From Chaetorhynchus papuensis (taxonomy: Eukaryota > Chordata > Aves > Passeriformes > Rhipiduridae): a stretch of DNA of 64,000 bases. Under the pieces are notes generated by a model. That model had not been told where the DNA came from, did not search any database, and saw only the letters and a program-made list of their open reading frames with translations. The DNA lies in assembly GCA_013396525.1 (NCBI GenBank), contig VWYX01000080.1:611893-675892 (forward strand), written 5' to 3'. Below are positions 1-14,000 of this stretch, piece by piece; within the stretch, counting starts at the first letter, position 1; every line of letters begins with the position of its first letter. The translations under genes were made by a program, and so were the position numbers.

Positions 1-3000
1 TTATAGGCAAAGGGAAATGAAATGAGTCATCCATGCAGAGCCCATCCTTTTTGTTGAGTTGGCTATGAAATGTAAGGTTTTCACCACTGCTGGAATACTA
101 CCAACGACTCACAGAAGGATTTTGGATGTACACACATCTGTGCTTCCCCAAAGGTACCTGGACAGTGGGCAAGTGGGACAGGCAAAGAAGAAAGGGGAAG
201 GAGGAGAAAAAGAAAGAGAGAGGAGGAGAGACAGCTGGAGAAGCACAACAGCAGAGCACTGCTCAAAAAGTAAACAGCAAAGAAAGAATAATGGTTGCCG
301 CTATAAATTAACATTATCACATCCCACACTGATCCACAGAATCCATTAAGCAGACTAGAGGCCACAAGAAGCTTTCTCCCAGTAATGTTGCTTTCCAAAA
401 GGAAGTTAAAATGAGCACAGATTTGACTTTATCTGGAGCAAAATGCACACACCAAACAATAGTGTTGTCCACAAATAGCCAATGAGAGTGGCTCTGCATC
501 TCAACACTTCAAAACCAGAGAAAAATGAAATCTATAAGACAATAAAGAGGATAAACATAACTTGTGCTAATGAGCAAGATAACTAGCTCCTCCAATAGAC
601 TAACAAACTGATGTTTGTGGACATTATCACAGAGCAAGATATGCTTGAAATGAGGAGATATTTCATGACGTTTTGGAAAGTGAGATGGTGAAGACTTACA
701 CACACTATGTCAGGATACTATGAACAGGGCTTTACTTTCCTGTGAAAAATACCATTGAACTCCGTATTGATTAAGAGGAAAATCACAGGTCTGTTATCTC
801 AGCCAAATGACTGCACTTCCTACACCCTAGTTTCTCCTAGTACTAGGATGTGCCATTGAGTTCAGCAAGGGAAAGTGCCACATCTTGAATCATCAGGACT
901 TCCTGTTCACTCTGCAGTGACTCAGAAGACATATTTCTAAATTCTATTCACTCCTTGTCTCCCTTTTCACCATGCTGTTCATATTAGATAAGGGTAGTCA
1001 GGCAGAAAATATTACATAGCCTGATTTCTGTTACCTGGTGTGTCAAACTAAAGATCCATTTTGTTGGGGTTTTTTATTTCACTTGCATGTACTAGTAGGC
1101 AAAAGGCTTACTGGCAACTTTGCAGTGCCTTTTTTTCCCCATGAAATAATTCTGCTGCAAGATAATTTCTGGTACAGAGTCTTTTCTGGGTGGAAGACTG
1201 ACATGTCTGGACTTCATCGTACCTGATATTTCTCACCAACTTTTCTTGCTGGTATTTTTAATTGAAAAACATATCAATTTACTGCAAATGAACAGATATG
1301 TGGAAATTTATCAGGCCAGCAGATCACATGGGTCAAGGTTAGGTATGCAAGAAGGATGCAGGAGACCCAGATTCATGGTCTGCATCAAATGGACCAGAGA
1401 TACTGAATAATTACACTGCTGTGTTTCCTCTGCCAGGATGAAGCCTGTACTCAAATCCCTCACCGAATGAATAGTGAATCCCTCACACAACATGAAGAGG
1501 GAGACCACTTCCACACAGAAACTCTCAGGATGGGCAAAATACCTGGGACACTAAAGACTGAGATCTCAGTCCCTACTTCAATCTAAGCAAATATTTAAGC
1601 AGCTCTCACACAGCATCTTCAAAATACTTTGTGCTATATTGCCCACAGTGCTCTGGGTGGCCACTGCAGTGACCCGTGCTTGGCAGCTCTGACCTGAAAC
1701 CCTGCTCATGTATCCTTTCACTCAGGGGATTAGTGAGGACAGCTGAGCTGCTCCCAAAGCACATATCCAGTTGTTAAAGAGCTGAAGCAAAGTGCTGAAC
1801 CCCTACAGGGTAGTCAATGGTGACCACAGATATTAAAAACTGTTGGGAAGCCAGTTAATGAGCCACTTCATTGCTGAGAAAACAGGGCCTTAATCTCCTA
1901 AATGGCTTCCACTGGCACCCCAAAAAGCAGATGGGATTTCAGGTGCTTCAGGATGCCCACTGGAGGCTCTTCTCCTCACAGGTCATGGACAGTACCTGTA
2001 GGCAGCACCCAGTGGCCCCAAGCAAGTATTTTACCCCATCATCCCCCAGACCTGATTGCCTAAGCAGGTTCCTAAGCTGGTAAGCAGCTGTCATCTCCAC
2101 AAAAGCTGAAGAACACAATAGACTGGAGCGAATGAAAGCCACACTGCACACCCACTCCTCTCCAGCAGAAAGCACATTGTCCACCAGCCACATCCTGGTT
2201 GTTCAGCCCTCGATGTCTCAATGCTGCTTATGGTGAGTGCTGCCCCCACCACCAACCACACTCTGATACCACCAACAGACAGTAACCCTGACTCCCACAG
2301 CCACCACAGCCCCACGGGCCGAGACATAAACAATAATCCCCCGGCATTTCCCAAACTGCCACAAGGATGCACTAACTACAAAGCTCAGACCTTGTGTCCT
2401 TTTTCTCTACCAACCTATTCCTGGTGGTGTAAGAGGCCACCTCTAGAGCTGGACATCAGCTGTGCATTCATTTTTCACAAAAGGGGACATTTTTCACAAG
2501 GGGACATCTCTCTGCTCACTGCAGGGCCACAGAGTCTCTGCCTGCCTTCAGCAGCCCTGTGGTCAGGCACGTGTTTGTCATTGTGTGGGAAGCTTGGCTA
2601 TCAGGAGAGCTTTGAAAGCTGCTCCCAGCTGCACCTTGGCAAAGCTGCTTTCTGGCAGAAGGAATTCCTCATTGCTAACTGGTTGCCACAGGCTAAGGAG
2701 GGCTGTACCTTCCCGGTGCTCCTCCTGCTCTTCCTCCCTACTCCTGGGTGCTAGTCCTTGCCCAGCCAGGGTGCAATCCCTTGCTGCTTTGCTTCAAGGG
2801 CAGTAGCTCCTGGGCTGCAGGACCAGCCCTCCTGAGTGCAGTAAAGCTCTGTGCAAGGCAGGTACCCCTGGCTCTGCCCTCCCCAGCCAGCCCCATGCCG
2901 TTCCAAAAGCCCTGTTGGCAGAGTGCCTCTTGGCTCCTAAGAAAACATCCCCTCGGGAGCTGTTCCTAATTGGTGGTTTCCTCCTCTTTCTCTTACGGCG

Positions 3001-6000
3001 CTGAGTTTTGCTTCCTAGCTCATATTTTATAAGGCTGGTTTTTAATAGGCTGTGCAGGCTGCCAGACCTGAGTCTACCTTCAAACTACTGGGAAAAAAAC
3101 ATCCTGTCTGCAAACCAGAGGATAGACATGGCTTTGTGTCTGGATGTGGGCTAGGCCAGTGGGCCTATCCAGAAGCCAGTAAGAGCTCTAAGTTTTGAGG
3201 TTTCAGGCATTCAACAAATTGAGTAGTGCCCAAGTATCACTGCAGCCCAAAGAACACAACCCAGGGGTGGTTTCCAACGTGCTTTCCTGAGATCGGCATA
3301 GTGTACGTGATGGGTGTGAAGGGCAGGGAAGACCTTCAGAGACTGTAAACAGCCTGAATATTTATTACCCTCCCATCATTACTGTATCCTTCTTCTCCGG
3401 GGATCACCAGCTGGGACAGGGAATAGATGAACCTGAAAACAGCACTGTCTGAAAGGCAGACAGATTTTATTGCTGTATGCCCCAGCTGCTGAGGGAGGAG
3501 TGACTACACAGGTAATTTGCCAGGACATGGCACACAAGAGGAGCCTTCTGCTCCCTTCAGTAGGCCAGACATAGAAGACAGAGGCTGGCAGAAGCAGCAC
3601 AGTTCCCTCCAGCTGTCTTGGTCATTTTTGTCTCTGTCCCACTCCTACAAACCTTCCCAGTCTCCCTTGAGAACCAGGACTCTGATGTCTCCAAGGCTAC
3701 TTTGGCCCTTTCCTCCAGTGTGGGGACTTGTGGGGTGGTCTGGGCAGCAGAGGTGACATACTGAAGCTGAACCCCCGTTGCACACCAGAGGCAATTGGGC
3801 TGGCCAGCATCTTCCTCTCTGCCCTGAGAGCGAGTGATGGCTCTGGCAGGGCTGTCACAGCAGCAGGGCCCGTGTCCCCCTCCAGCCAAGCTACCACTTG
3901 TCCAAACAGCTGAACTCCATGCTCAGGGAGCAGGCAGGGATGGAGGCACATGGCTGTGGTTGATCAAAGCCACAAGCTATTCTCCAAGAAGAAGCCCTTG
4001 CTGAACTCTGTGGTGGCAGTTGCAGTTCCAGATCCTGGAGGCAGACTGCAATGAGAAGACAAAAAAGCCCCACACAAGCACACACAAAATCTTCATTCCT
4101 CCTTCCATCAGATTGTCTCCTTTGCCAGCTGCTCAGCTCCTCACCTCCAAATCCTCACCAGCTCCTGGGCCTGAGCAAATCTGCAAGTTATCAACCCTCA
4201 CCTACCTTTTTGCTCAGATCCAAACTGGGGAGTCATCACCCCTCCCACCTATTGCCCTCACCACAGTCCACTGGTGCTTGGAAAGGCTTCTCCTCTCCAA
4301 GGAGCCCACACACAGTGTGACTACTGAATTCCACACATGGCTGGCAAGTCATGAGGGGATGTTTGTTCTCCCAATCCAATTTGCAGAACTGACCAACATA
4401 CCATGAATTACAAGTGTCAGATATCACAGGCACATCTCCAGCTGGATTTTCCATTCACAGGGGAGGTATTGGTTCCAGAAACGGCAGCAAGTGCCTCCCA
4501 AGTGTAAGAAAGAAGGGTGACTGTCAGAGAAGGGTCACGGATTGATCCCCTGCCTCTATCCTTCCTCCTTGCTCACTTGTGAGCTGAGGATGAGTTGCTC
4601 TGAAGTGCACCGCCCAATCACTGCCTGCTGGTGAATATTCAGACAGTCTGTGCCACATCTCTGAGCCTTTGACCCTATTTGCATACAAATCTCCTCGGAG
4701 ATAAGGGGCAAAGGAGGGAGACCAGAGGCAGGACTGTTTCTGGAGAGAATAGCGTGCCCTCTGTTTTCCCAAGAAGAATCCAGAGCATCCTGCATCCCTT
4801 CTAAGACACTGGCCTCCTTTTACTCCAGGGATAAGCCCCACCACCAAGCCTGGACACCAGGTCACAAAGAAGGAGCTTGCAACTTAACCCTGTGAACAGC
4901 AGATCAGGGTTTATTTAGGTGTGGACTGTTACTAATAGCTGTGTGCACTGCAGCAGAACAGAGAGGCTCCAGTGGAAATCATGGTTTTCAGGCACAGACA
5001 CATACACAGAAGCTCATCCCTGTCTCAGAGCTTACAGACTAAGGAGGAGCAGATGCTGATGCAAAAGGTCCCAGCAGGAAACATCAGAGGCTGTCTCAGT
5101 CCAACCTGAGTGCTCAGCTATTGGGTAATACGTGCAGGGAGAGAAAAACACTGAGGGTCTGTAAAAGAAAGCATGTAAAGTACATGGGAGACTTGAGTAA
5201 AGAGATTCACTGGCACAAATGCCCAGCACCATTTATTCTTGCAACCAGAAGGCATCCTGATGAAAGCATACAAAATACTCACAGAGTATTTTGTAAAGGC
5301 AACTGGGTGTTGCTGCTGTCCTTGGACATACAAAGACGAACAGATATTGAATTAGATGAAGAAGAAACCAGTCCAAACTTCATCAAAGTAACTAATTTCC
5401 TTCACTCATCTGGACTAAGCCATCCCAAACACAAGAAGATGTGGAAGACAGGAATTTAGCAAACCTTACAAATAGGTTGGACAATGATGTGGATGAGAAG
5501 AAACAAAAAAGCATACTAATGATAGCTAACAACACTTCTGGAAAATATGCTAAAATTTATCCTCCTGGTCCAAATCCCATCTCTAATAGGTAGTAACCAG
5601 AAAGTGATGTTAAGTGTTGAACAGATTATGTTACACCTGCCTACTGCAATGTTCTTGCACCTTCCCCTGAAGCATCTGGCAAAGACATCAGAGAAAGTAT
5701 CAGATAATCAGTGACAGAATCTGGGAATAAATGGATTTTGGGGCTCACGAAGTTTGACCATTTCAAGGTTCCAGTGTTTCCAGGGTCAAGATTGCAATCT
5801 CCATATTTGTGCATACAAAGTCCTTGCAGACACCAGTGAAGTGAAGCCATTTGAAGTAGCATTGCCTGTGTTTGTAATGGGCTGTGGATCTGTAGTGGTT
5901 TTAGGTCAAATTATGCATTACCCCTGTTCCTGCTTTTCCTTAAAGCTCCAGAACCTGATGACAGATAATCAGGTGAGAAACATGTTATCTTTATAAGACA

Positions 6001-7839
6001 AATTTCTAGTCCACTCATGTGTGGGGAAAACCAAAAATTGTGACACTAATGCAACGTTTTCTACACAAGAGAAGTTCCTAGTAGTCTTCACTGTGGGTGA
6101 AAACTACAAAATGCTGTTTAAAGGCAATTCTAAAGCTCAGAAACCAAGGCAAAGTGATAGCATGTTGCATTCATTCTTTTCAAAAGCTCATAATTTTACA
6201 GTTATCACAAATTTTTGTGATTCAGCTTAAAATGTCTGAACCCTCGGGGCTTAGAATACTGAATGTAAGGCAATGTGAAATGCTTTAAGCTCCCTTATAT
6301 CTCAGTTCTTTCTAGCTTCTCTCAGTTGAAGGGCAGCTCAGCATCTCTTCAGAAGCCCTCCTCTGCAGGGTCTGCCTCCCCCCATGCTGCTGACTTTCTA
6401 GATTTCATCAGACATCCCGCTGAAGTCACTGTTTTTCTTAAAGCTCCAGCTCTCAGACTCACTCAATTATGTGAAAACTTACATCATATAAGGAAAAGTT
6501 CCTACTCCTCATAGGTTCCAGGAAAAGCTAGCAATGGAGCCTCACTGTAACCTGAAAGCCCAGTACTGAAGTCCTGAGAAAAACACCAGTATCTTCTTAC
6601 AGTACTGAGACATTTATGATTTGAGAGATTCAGGTCTTGGATCGTGTATCTGAACTCTTTCTGCTGGCAACACTGCTCTCCACAGCCCTCGATTCTGAAT
6701 GGGTCTCTCTTGCCTCCAGCCTGCTGCTATGCCCTTCTATATTTACACTGCTGCTTCCTAAAAAGGCTAAAAGGCTAAAAAGTGCTCCACAGCTGTATGG
6801 ATTCTGGATAAAAAAAGGAGATTGACGTTCCCTTGAACACCAAAAGTCAGTCCAGCTCAGGCACTAGTAGTATGTCCTTAGCATGGCCCTGTGCTTTGTC
6901 CCAGCAAATGTCACTGTGATGCCTGCCTCCAGCTGAGCTGTGTGTCCCTCTCCCTCATCTCAGGGTATAGCATCCCCTGGCCAGGGAGCGAAAGCAGCTC
7001 TCCTCTTCCTCCTCCACTCCATTCCCGGCTCCCCTGTCAGGTTAGCAGAGGTAGCCAGAAGCTGGTAAAGGTTACGACTGGTTTTCCACTGCTGTTGTAA
7101 TTTGGCTCTTGTTTCTACAGCACAGCACCCTTTTAGGGATGGGCTTTTGGAACTCCAAAGGCTTTCTGGCTGAAGATGGAGTTGGACCTGAGGGTTAGGG
7201 TGTTCACAGTTTGCATGGGAAGCAAGTTAATGTTCAAGCTCAGGCTCTGACCCAGGTTTAGCATACAGTGTGAACATGCCCACATACTACAGTCTTCTCC
7301 TGGGGCCAACATCTTACTGCAGTATCCTGAAGGTGAATGTACACATCCCCTAACTTTGTGTAACCTGCTCGGCAAGGGGTTTCCAGTGCCTCCCTCACCC
7401 GGTACGCAGGTACGTGAGATTTGCATCTGTGGCTGCTGCACACAGGCACAGCTTTCCAGGAAAGGTGTGTTTTCCAGCTCTTTCCTGTGCCAGCATTGCC
7501 GCCACCTGGAGATGAGAGGAATGAAGGGCTCCCAGCCATTTCCTTACCTTCATCCCTCTGCCTTTTCTCAGCCACAAAGCATCCTCCTCTATTTCAGCTA
7601 GAGGGAGAGCTGGCAGCCTCCCAGCTTCTGTGGTTACGATGTCCCATGAGTGCAGCCTGTTGTGAGCCTCGCTCTGCGAAGGATGGGGCCCTTACGTTCT
7701 TGGTAAAAACACAGCTCCTGGGCACCGGGGGAAGCTCTGGATAAGGGAAGCAACCCCCACGCAGCTCACCCACAGTCCTTCACCTTTTGGGAGGAGGCAA
7801 CTTGCCCTGGGCCTTCCTGTCCTTGTTAGTTTAGAATTT
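1..7839. other. Intergenic DNA, no gene recognised
   Basis: No open frame in this stretch reads like a known protein. The longest, 177 codons at 2,221-2,754, has random-looking composition and no family resemblance. No tRNA or rRNA and no clear CR1 copy was seen. From vertebrate gene order as I recall it (VEGFA next to the 5' side of MRPS18A), this would be part of the VEGFA-MRPS18A spacer. Nothing of VEGFA itself is visible, so that placement is inference. Confidence 0.6.
184..231 (+). repeat. 48-nt pure purine tract
   Basis: Every base from 184 to 231 on the + strand is A or G, in irregular AAAG, GGAG and GAGA units. It is low-complexity DNA. Tracts like this can adopt triplex structures, but nothing here shows that it does. 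Confidence 0.8.
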
Positions 7840-8420
7840 AAGTTGCAGATCTATGTGAATGAATACAGGCTTGTGTATTCGGCTGTGCACATAAAGGAGA
7901 AGGGGTTTTGTCCATGTATTTTATGGCACTGCCTGCGTAGGGAGATGGGAGGGAGCTTATAGGCTGCATGCGCACGTGCACATTTTCATGTTGTCTGCAC
8001 GTGTGTGCATGCGTATGTGCATTTCCATATTGTGTCTAATAGGCTCTTTGTTTCTCCAGAGAAGAAGGAAAAGGAAATCCGCATGTAATGAATCCATTTA
8101 TTTTATGGAGCTCCCCTGGAGAGGGGCCGGGGAGCATGATTTATGCAAAGAACCAGGCAGCTGCTGTTGGGAGGGGGGCATCAATCTGGTTTTGATTTTA
8201 ATTCGTAAGTGGAGGTGGCCACACAAGCCAAGGCCTCGTAAACTCCCCATAGAAGAGAGTGGCCCGTTGGTGTGAGGCTGTCAGAGCCTATTTGGCCATT
8301 AGTATCGAGCCGCTCTCCACTGCATCCGACTAATTCCCGCCCTGTTGTTCTGCTTTCTTAGGATGTGTTTCCCCATGTTGAGGCCTCCCATTAAAAGAGA
8401 GAGGCAGAGCTGTACTGGGG
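7840..8420. promoter_or_regulatory. Candidate conserved noncoding element (enhancer-like)
   Basis: This block differs from its surroundings. It is rich in intact binding-site-like words and lacks repeat character. Visible words include an ATTTATGCAAAG octamer-like site near 8,140, a CATTTATTTTATGG A/T-rich box near 8,095, TTTTAATTCG and CATTAGTATCGAG homeodomain-type cores near 8,197 and 8,300, and an alternating CACGTG / TGCATGCG purine-pyrimidine stretch around 7,970-8,010. No frame through it is convincingly coding. That it is a conserved enhancer, perhaps for the VEGFA side, is inference from texture only. Confidence 0.35.
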
Positions 8421-9628
8421 CACAGACTGAAATCTTTGTATTGAAGGGCGAAAAAGACCTTTATAGAGCATTTGCAGTTTATGTCACAATTCAGTAGACA
8501 ATGTATACTAATAAAAAACCCAACAAAAAGTAACATGACTTGTATGCTACAGTCCAGATCCTCCCTGCCATTTACAAAAACATAGGGAGCAAGGTGGGAT
8601 GGAAAGACTTCTGGGTTGGGATAAATGGCCTGGAAACTACATACCACTCATCAGTCTTTTTTCCATCCCTGCCATTCTGCATAACTCAGTGCATATTGTC
8701 AGGACTCTGAGTGTAAAAGGACAGTGGAGAGGTTCCCAGTGGAAGAGATGCTTTAACAGGGCAGAAGTCTCGACAGAATTGTTTTATCATATGATTCTTC
8801 AGCAGATCAAGAGTCCATGGAGTTTAACCATCAGTAGCATAGGAGAAAACTGCCCATAGCATACTCACTCCCTCTGTGATTGTCCCATATGACAAGAAAG
8901 TTGCATTTGGCTTCCTGATCTCCCCCAGCTGTCTGTGCGTGGCATAACTGATATGTAAAGAATCTAACTAAAAATCTAACTCAGGTCTGTATTCTTCACC
9001 ATAATCCCATGCATGTCCAGTAGAGGTTGGTAGGTAAGTGGACAGACAGATATATCCGTTCAGGAAACCAGTGAAAACTGGTCTTTTCTGAAAACTGTCC
9101 TCACATGTTACCAGCAATTAATCACTGGAAAAAAATAATAATTTTTGTATTTTACTTACTCTGTGTAACTTGGGTCCCTACAAACACAGATTCTCTAGTT
9201 CTCAACACTGAATGATATTTTTAGATCACTCAGATACATGTTGTCCCTACAGAGAACAGACAACACTTGTCTGTTGACATTGAACTTTAAAAGATTTTTC
9301 CTTGGCAGAATTAAGGTCTAGTGGTGGGTCAGTGAGAAGAATTTGGAAGAAGAGGTGTGGTTCACTTACCACTCCCTAAAATGCCCAAACCACCTTGCAG
9401 AAGAAGGATTTGTTTTGAGAGCTACAAAAAGGAAAGCAGCTCATTTGCATGTTACACCTTTGTTGATTTTCCAGGTAGTCTTTCTGTGGCTTTCTAAGAA
9501 CTTCATTTGGCACCAGCTTTTAAGTCAAGGGTGTTTACTCTATGCTGCCAGCAATACAGCCCCTGGCATCACCCTGCTCTTGCATCACCAAACATTCTGA
9601 ACCTCCTGTTCCCAAGTATCTGGAAGGG

Positions 9629-9655
9629 AAAAAAAAAAAAAAAAAAAAAAAAAAA
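9629..9655 (+). repeat. Poly(A) run, 27 bases
   Basis: An uninterrupted run of 27 A's is followed by GCTTTG. No retrotransposed coding sequence can be recognised just upstream, so it is called a simple homopolymer and not the tail of a processed copy. The 3' tails of CR1 are not poly(A), which makes a CR1 origin unlikely. Confidence 0.9.
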
Positions 9656-10957
9656 GCTTTGAAAATATAAAGGCCAAGTATGCACTGATGTGAAATGCTG
9701 ACTTTAGGAAGCAGCCACAAGGAATGTTTTTATTTTCTGAAACCAGTGGGATCAGGGCCTTTCCCTGAAGCCAAAAGTGGTAGGTCAATTGGACCATCAG
9801 TTTTCAGGCCAAGAGAAAGAGCTGCTTTTACAGGCCATGCTGGAAAAAGCTCCTATAACAGATTCTAGTCTGTGGAGGAATGGATCAGGTCACAGAACTT
9901 CCACCAGCAGTAGCTTTCAAGCATAAAGCTGGATCCATTTCACAATTTTATACTGAAAGAAACCTAATTGCTTACTAAGTCTCAAAACTACTAGTCCTGA
10001 AGCAGAGACTAATAAAGATTACCTGAAAGGCCTCAAATTTGCAGTAAAGTGCCATTAGCCACAGTTGCCCCTTGATAATGCCCAATTCAATGATTTTACT
10101 CTGTTTGAGAGACAAGACTGAGCACCAACAAGCAAAACACTGTGAAAGCCAGGTGAGTAGCTAAAAGTAAACAGATCACCTTCATGCTCTTCTGTTTTAC
10201 ATTTTCCTTCCTTGCATATAAACCTAAGTGGCTTAGTAGCATTGCAAAGGATATTTATAATTAGGGAAATGTTTGAACTGATCTACCTTTCCACCTTCTG
10301 CCTGTTTTCACTTCCACTTATCAAGTGCACATGTTTCAAGTCATCTTACGAACTGTACATTTTCTGAAGTCTTCCTGTGCCTCTCTAAGTTTTTCAACAG
10401 TCCCTTCAGCTACAGCTTGTGCAACTCTTAATTTTAATGTGTTAATCTTCATACAGACCTACAGGAAGGAGAGGCACAATTATGTCCCAATTATGGTTAA
10501 GTCCCTGAGGAACTCAAAAGACTAAGGCTTGTCCCACACTGTAAAGCTTATTCAGCCAAAGAGGGCTGCTGATATAACTGTGCCAGCAAAACCCCTCATG
10601 TAGGTGTCTTCAAACTGATGCAGCCCTATACTGTCCTCATTTTTGTCACTGGAAAAACAAGGAAATGGCCTAAGGTTGGGAAAAGGAGGCAGTAAATGAT
10701 GCCCAGTCCAGCTTCTAGACATGCAGGTCATATTCCCCCTAGGTGGCTCTGCCAATGTTGCTATGCTCCTGGTCATAGGGTAATTAACTTATTATTATTC
10801 CTCAAGTAAAAACACACAGACCACATGTGGGTACTCTCTACTTCATGAATGGCCAGCATGCAAAAGTTATTCTTGCTATTCTCCTGGAGTTTGACTTCTG
10901 CTTCTAGAAATGTGTCCCTTAATAGCTCACAAGAAAAACATGTTGGAAAAATCACCT

Positions 10958-11034
10958 TATGACTTGTCAAGGTCATACAGAAGGTCTGTAGCAAAGCAGA
11001 GAATTGAGGCCAGGTAGTCTGTGTCCCCAGCTAG
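10958..11034 (+). repeat. MIR-like ancient SINE relic
   Basis: The stretch reads ACTTGTCAAGGTCATACAG, then GCAAAGCAGAGAATTGAGG, then CAGGTAGTCTG. These follow, in order and spacing, the 3' half of the mammalian-type MIR/CORE-SINE consensus as I remember it (ACTTGCCCAAGGTCACACAG, a GGCAGAGCCGGGATTCGAACCC block, then a CAGGTAGTCTGACTCC-type end). MIR-related copies are known in bird genomes as old relics. The identification is by eye. Confidence 0.5.
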
Positions 11035-14000
11035 TCACCTAAGAACATGGATCAGATGAGGCATGAGAAGCAGGACAGCCTGGAAGCACCCCAAGAAAAT
11101 TTGTGCCATCATCAGAATGTAATAACCCAAAAAACAGAACACAAAATAATCCTGGGAGAAAAAGGATGAGCTATCTCAACCCACAGGCACCAGGGCATGC
11201 TCCCATATGCTGCTGCAAGGCTAGAGACATGGCATGCTGAATATTCCACAGGATAGCACTGCCTACACTGGTGTGTCATGGTAGGCTGTGACATCTCCTC
11301 TCCAAATGGACGGCTCTGAGGACAGTGAGAGTAAAGTTTCCTGCAGTATCTCTGAAGATCAAGAGAAGGCTCCACACAACTGGAGCAAGGACCACACAGT
11401 GGGATTGAGACAGCAGCTGGGAGCAGAGAAGGCTCCTGCCTGGCCTCTGGGCACCCACAAAGGGTCTAGTAACTTCTGATGCTCCTTACACAACAGCTGT
11501 AGGGCCATTGCTGCCTGCTTGGAAAGGGTCTTGGTATACAATGAGGAAAGTTGAAAAAAAAACGAAGAGACTAGTCTAGCTCAGCTGGTTGAGAACAAAG
11601 ACCCTCCTAGCAGCAAATAACTCAGCACGGCCCTGACTCCTCCATCTAGGAGGTGATTTTCATCCAAGAGCTCCTCACCAGGAATGACACCTTTTCAGCC
11701 AGCTCTCTGCAGTTCCTACTGATTTGGTCTAATGAAAGTGACTCCTAACCAATACTGGTTTAGTAAAGTTCCCATCAGATCAAAACTGACCTCAGTTGGC
11801 TCCTGTCATTTCCAAAAAAGCTCCTGCTGATTTGGCTGACTGACTGAGCTCCAGGAAAATTTTGTGTAAGCCTTGCATTTGCAGAGGGTAAATTCTCCCT
11901 TTCTGGAACACAAAGGAGACAGGAACAAAGCCAACAGGAACAAACAGAGTCAATTTGTCTGGATGAAATTGTTTGCAGCAACCCCTGCTCTAGGGCTACT
12001 GCCTCTGAGCCGGACACCAAGATACCCTGGGCAGAGCAGCATCCCATGCCACAGAGACACAAACCTTCCCAGCCCTTGGCCACTTTCTTTCTAGCTTTAT
12101 TTGATTGCCCCAGGCCTGGACACCAGCACAACTGCATGCTGCAGATACTTGCAGAGAGAACTATTATTATGAAGAGTTCTTTCATCTTGCAAGGGCCCAA
12201 AAGATTAGGCCCAAAGCAGACACTCAAAAGCACCCTGTACTTTGGAGATGAGGCCAACAGGACTTTCAGACACTTTCCTCACCCCTCTCAAACTCCTGGC
12301 AGAACTGTGATTCAAAATTATTGCTTTAATTAGAGGCTTACAGCTACTTAAGCATCTGACTTCCATGCATGGCCCACCTGGCAAAGCAGGCACACCTCCC
12401 CCAAACCCACGCCGGGCCCATAACATTTGCAGGCTGTGTGGGCTGCTCTGTTTCAGGGCCATGGAGCCTGTCGCGTTCCCCTCCAGCTGCAGCGTCGGCA
12501 GCGTCACGCTGACAGGTTCAAGCCATGCAGAGAGGGTTGTTTTTATAACCCACTCTCTTTTAACAAAACTTTCCCAAGCTTATTTCTCTACATTATAGTC
12601 AAGATCACCTGCTGCTCAAGTGGATTCAGATTCTTAAAGGAAAATTGCAAAAAAAAAAAAAACAACTTGGAAAAACTGACACATAATGGCATCCAAGGAA
12701 GAAGAAAGCACCTTAGCACTAACCAGTTAGTCCAAATACTGAGCTCTGCCAACATCTCTCATTCCTGACTGGCAACTCCCCTCCTCTCTCTCTTGTTCCC
12801 TGGTGTCCCCACAAGAAGCTCTACTGACCTGCAGCTCTCTCTACTATTCCAGCCCTGGGACCACAACATAATGCCCAGTAGTTGTCTCTGAGTCTGATTG
12901 ATAGCCCCCAGTGTGACCAGTGACATGCTGGTCTACTCACAAATTTATCACAGCTCAGCTCCAGGATCCCACAACCCATCTCTGCTGCACGCTTTGCCTT
13001 CACTCACAACATCCCAACTGTTCCTGACCCTCACTCACAGCACATCTCCTTCCATGCACCTCAGTGCCAATTCACCACCTTCTTTAGCCCATACAGATGG
13101 AAACCAGCTGACGTGGAACATGTGAGTTGCTCTGCTGTACCAGTCCCAAGGTCTCCATAGTTCAGTATTCAGCCTCCTGAAAAAGCTACCACACTAGACA
13201 AGGAAGGGTTTAAAATCCACTTAGTAGCCTGTCCACCATCTAAATTTGAACTGACATTAGCTTGAAAGCCTGAAACATCATGTTCATTCTAGCTTTCAGT
13301 TATGTTGTTAGTAACTACAGTGATTCTCCACATACTTACCATTCACACACTGCCCAACCAAGTAAACAGTAATACTATAAGTACACTGAGTAGTGCTGCT
13401 CAGGTCTTTTCCTAAACCAACAGAATTAAATTAGAGCAATTCAAGATGTCTGAACAAATGAGTTTTCTCCCAAATCATGCACTGTCTCCTGGCATTCTAC
13501 CGGGAACTTCATTTGCCATGGAGCCTCCTCTTCAGTAAGTATAGCTGGGTCTCTCTGAACTCCTCTCTAGTCTTGATCAACCTAAATTTGGCTAGTGCTC
13601 ACATAGTAATATTTAAAGCTCACGCAGTGCAAATGAAAAAAACATGCTATAAAAGGATTCAAAACAATACCATTTGTTTTTTGTTTTAAAAATTTTGTAT
13701 TGAATTTCATGCTATTGAATCCACAGCCCTGGAGACCAAAGTCCCCTTCTTAACTCAAAAGGAGCTGCACAGGCAAGACAAGGTTCTTCACAGTGTGCTG
13801 GAGGATCGACTTCTACGCTCCCTAGTGCGTTTAGACTCTGAGCAACATTTAGTCCACAATTTTTTTGAATAAACTATCAATGAGTGCAATGAAAGTCCAA
13901 GGCCTTTTAGAGAAAGGGATATTCTTGCTCACTAGGAACTGGACTACAAAAACCCCAACTTATTTGACACATGTACTGCCAAGGAGCTGTCAAATGGAAA

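Noticed and set aside
2221..2754. 177-codon open frame, one of the longest in the window
   Set aside because: It has no family resemblance and random-looking composition, overlaps other frames of similar length, and shows no splice context or promoter signature.
11578..11640. tRNA A-box-like TAGCTCAGCTGGTTGAGA, considered as a tRNA or second SINE
   Set aside because: There is no B box, acceptor stem or CR1 tail downstream; the match is too short.
11775..12257. 160-codon - strand frame
   Set aside because: Cys-rich but without a signal peptide or family pattern, and no supporting splice structure.
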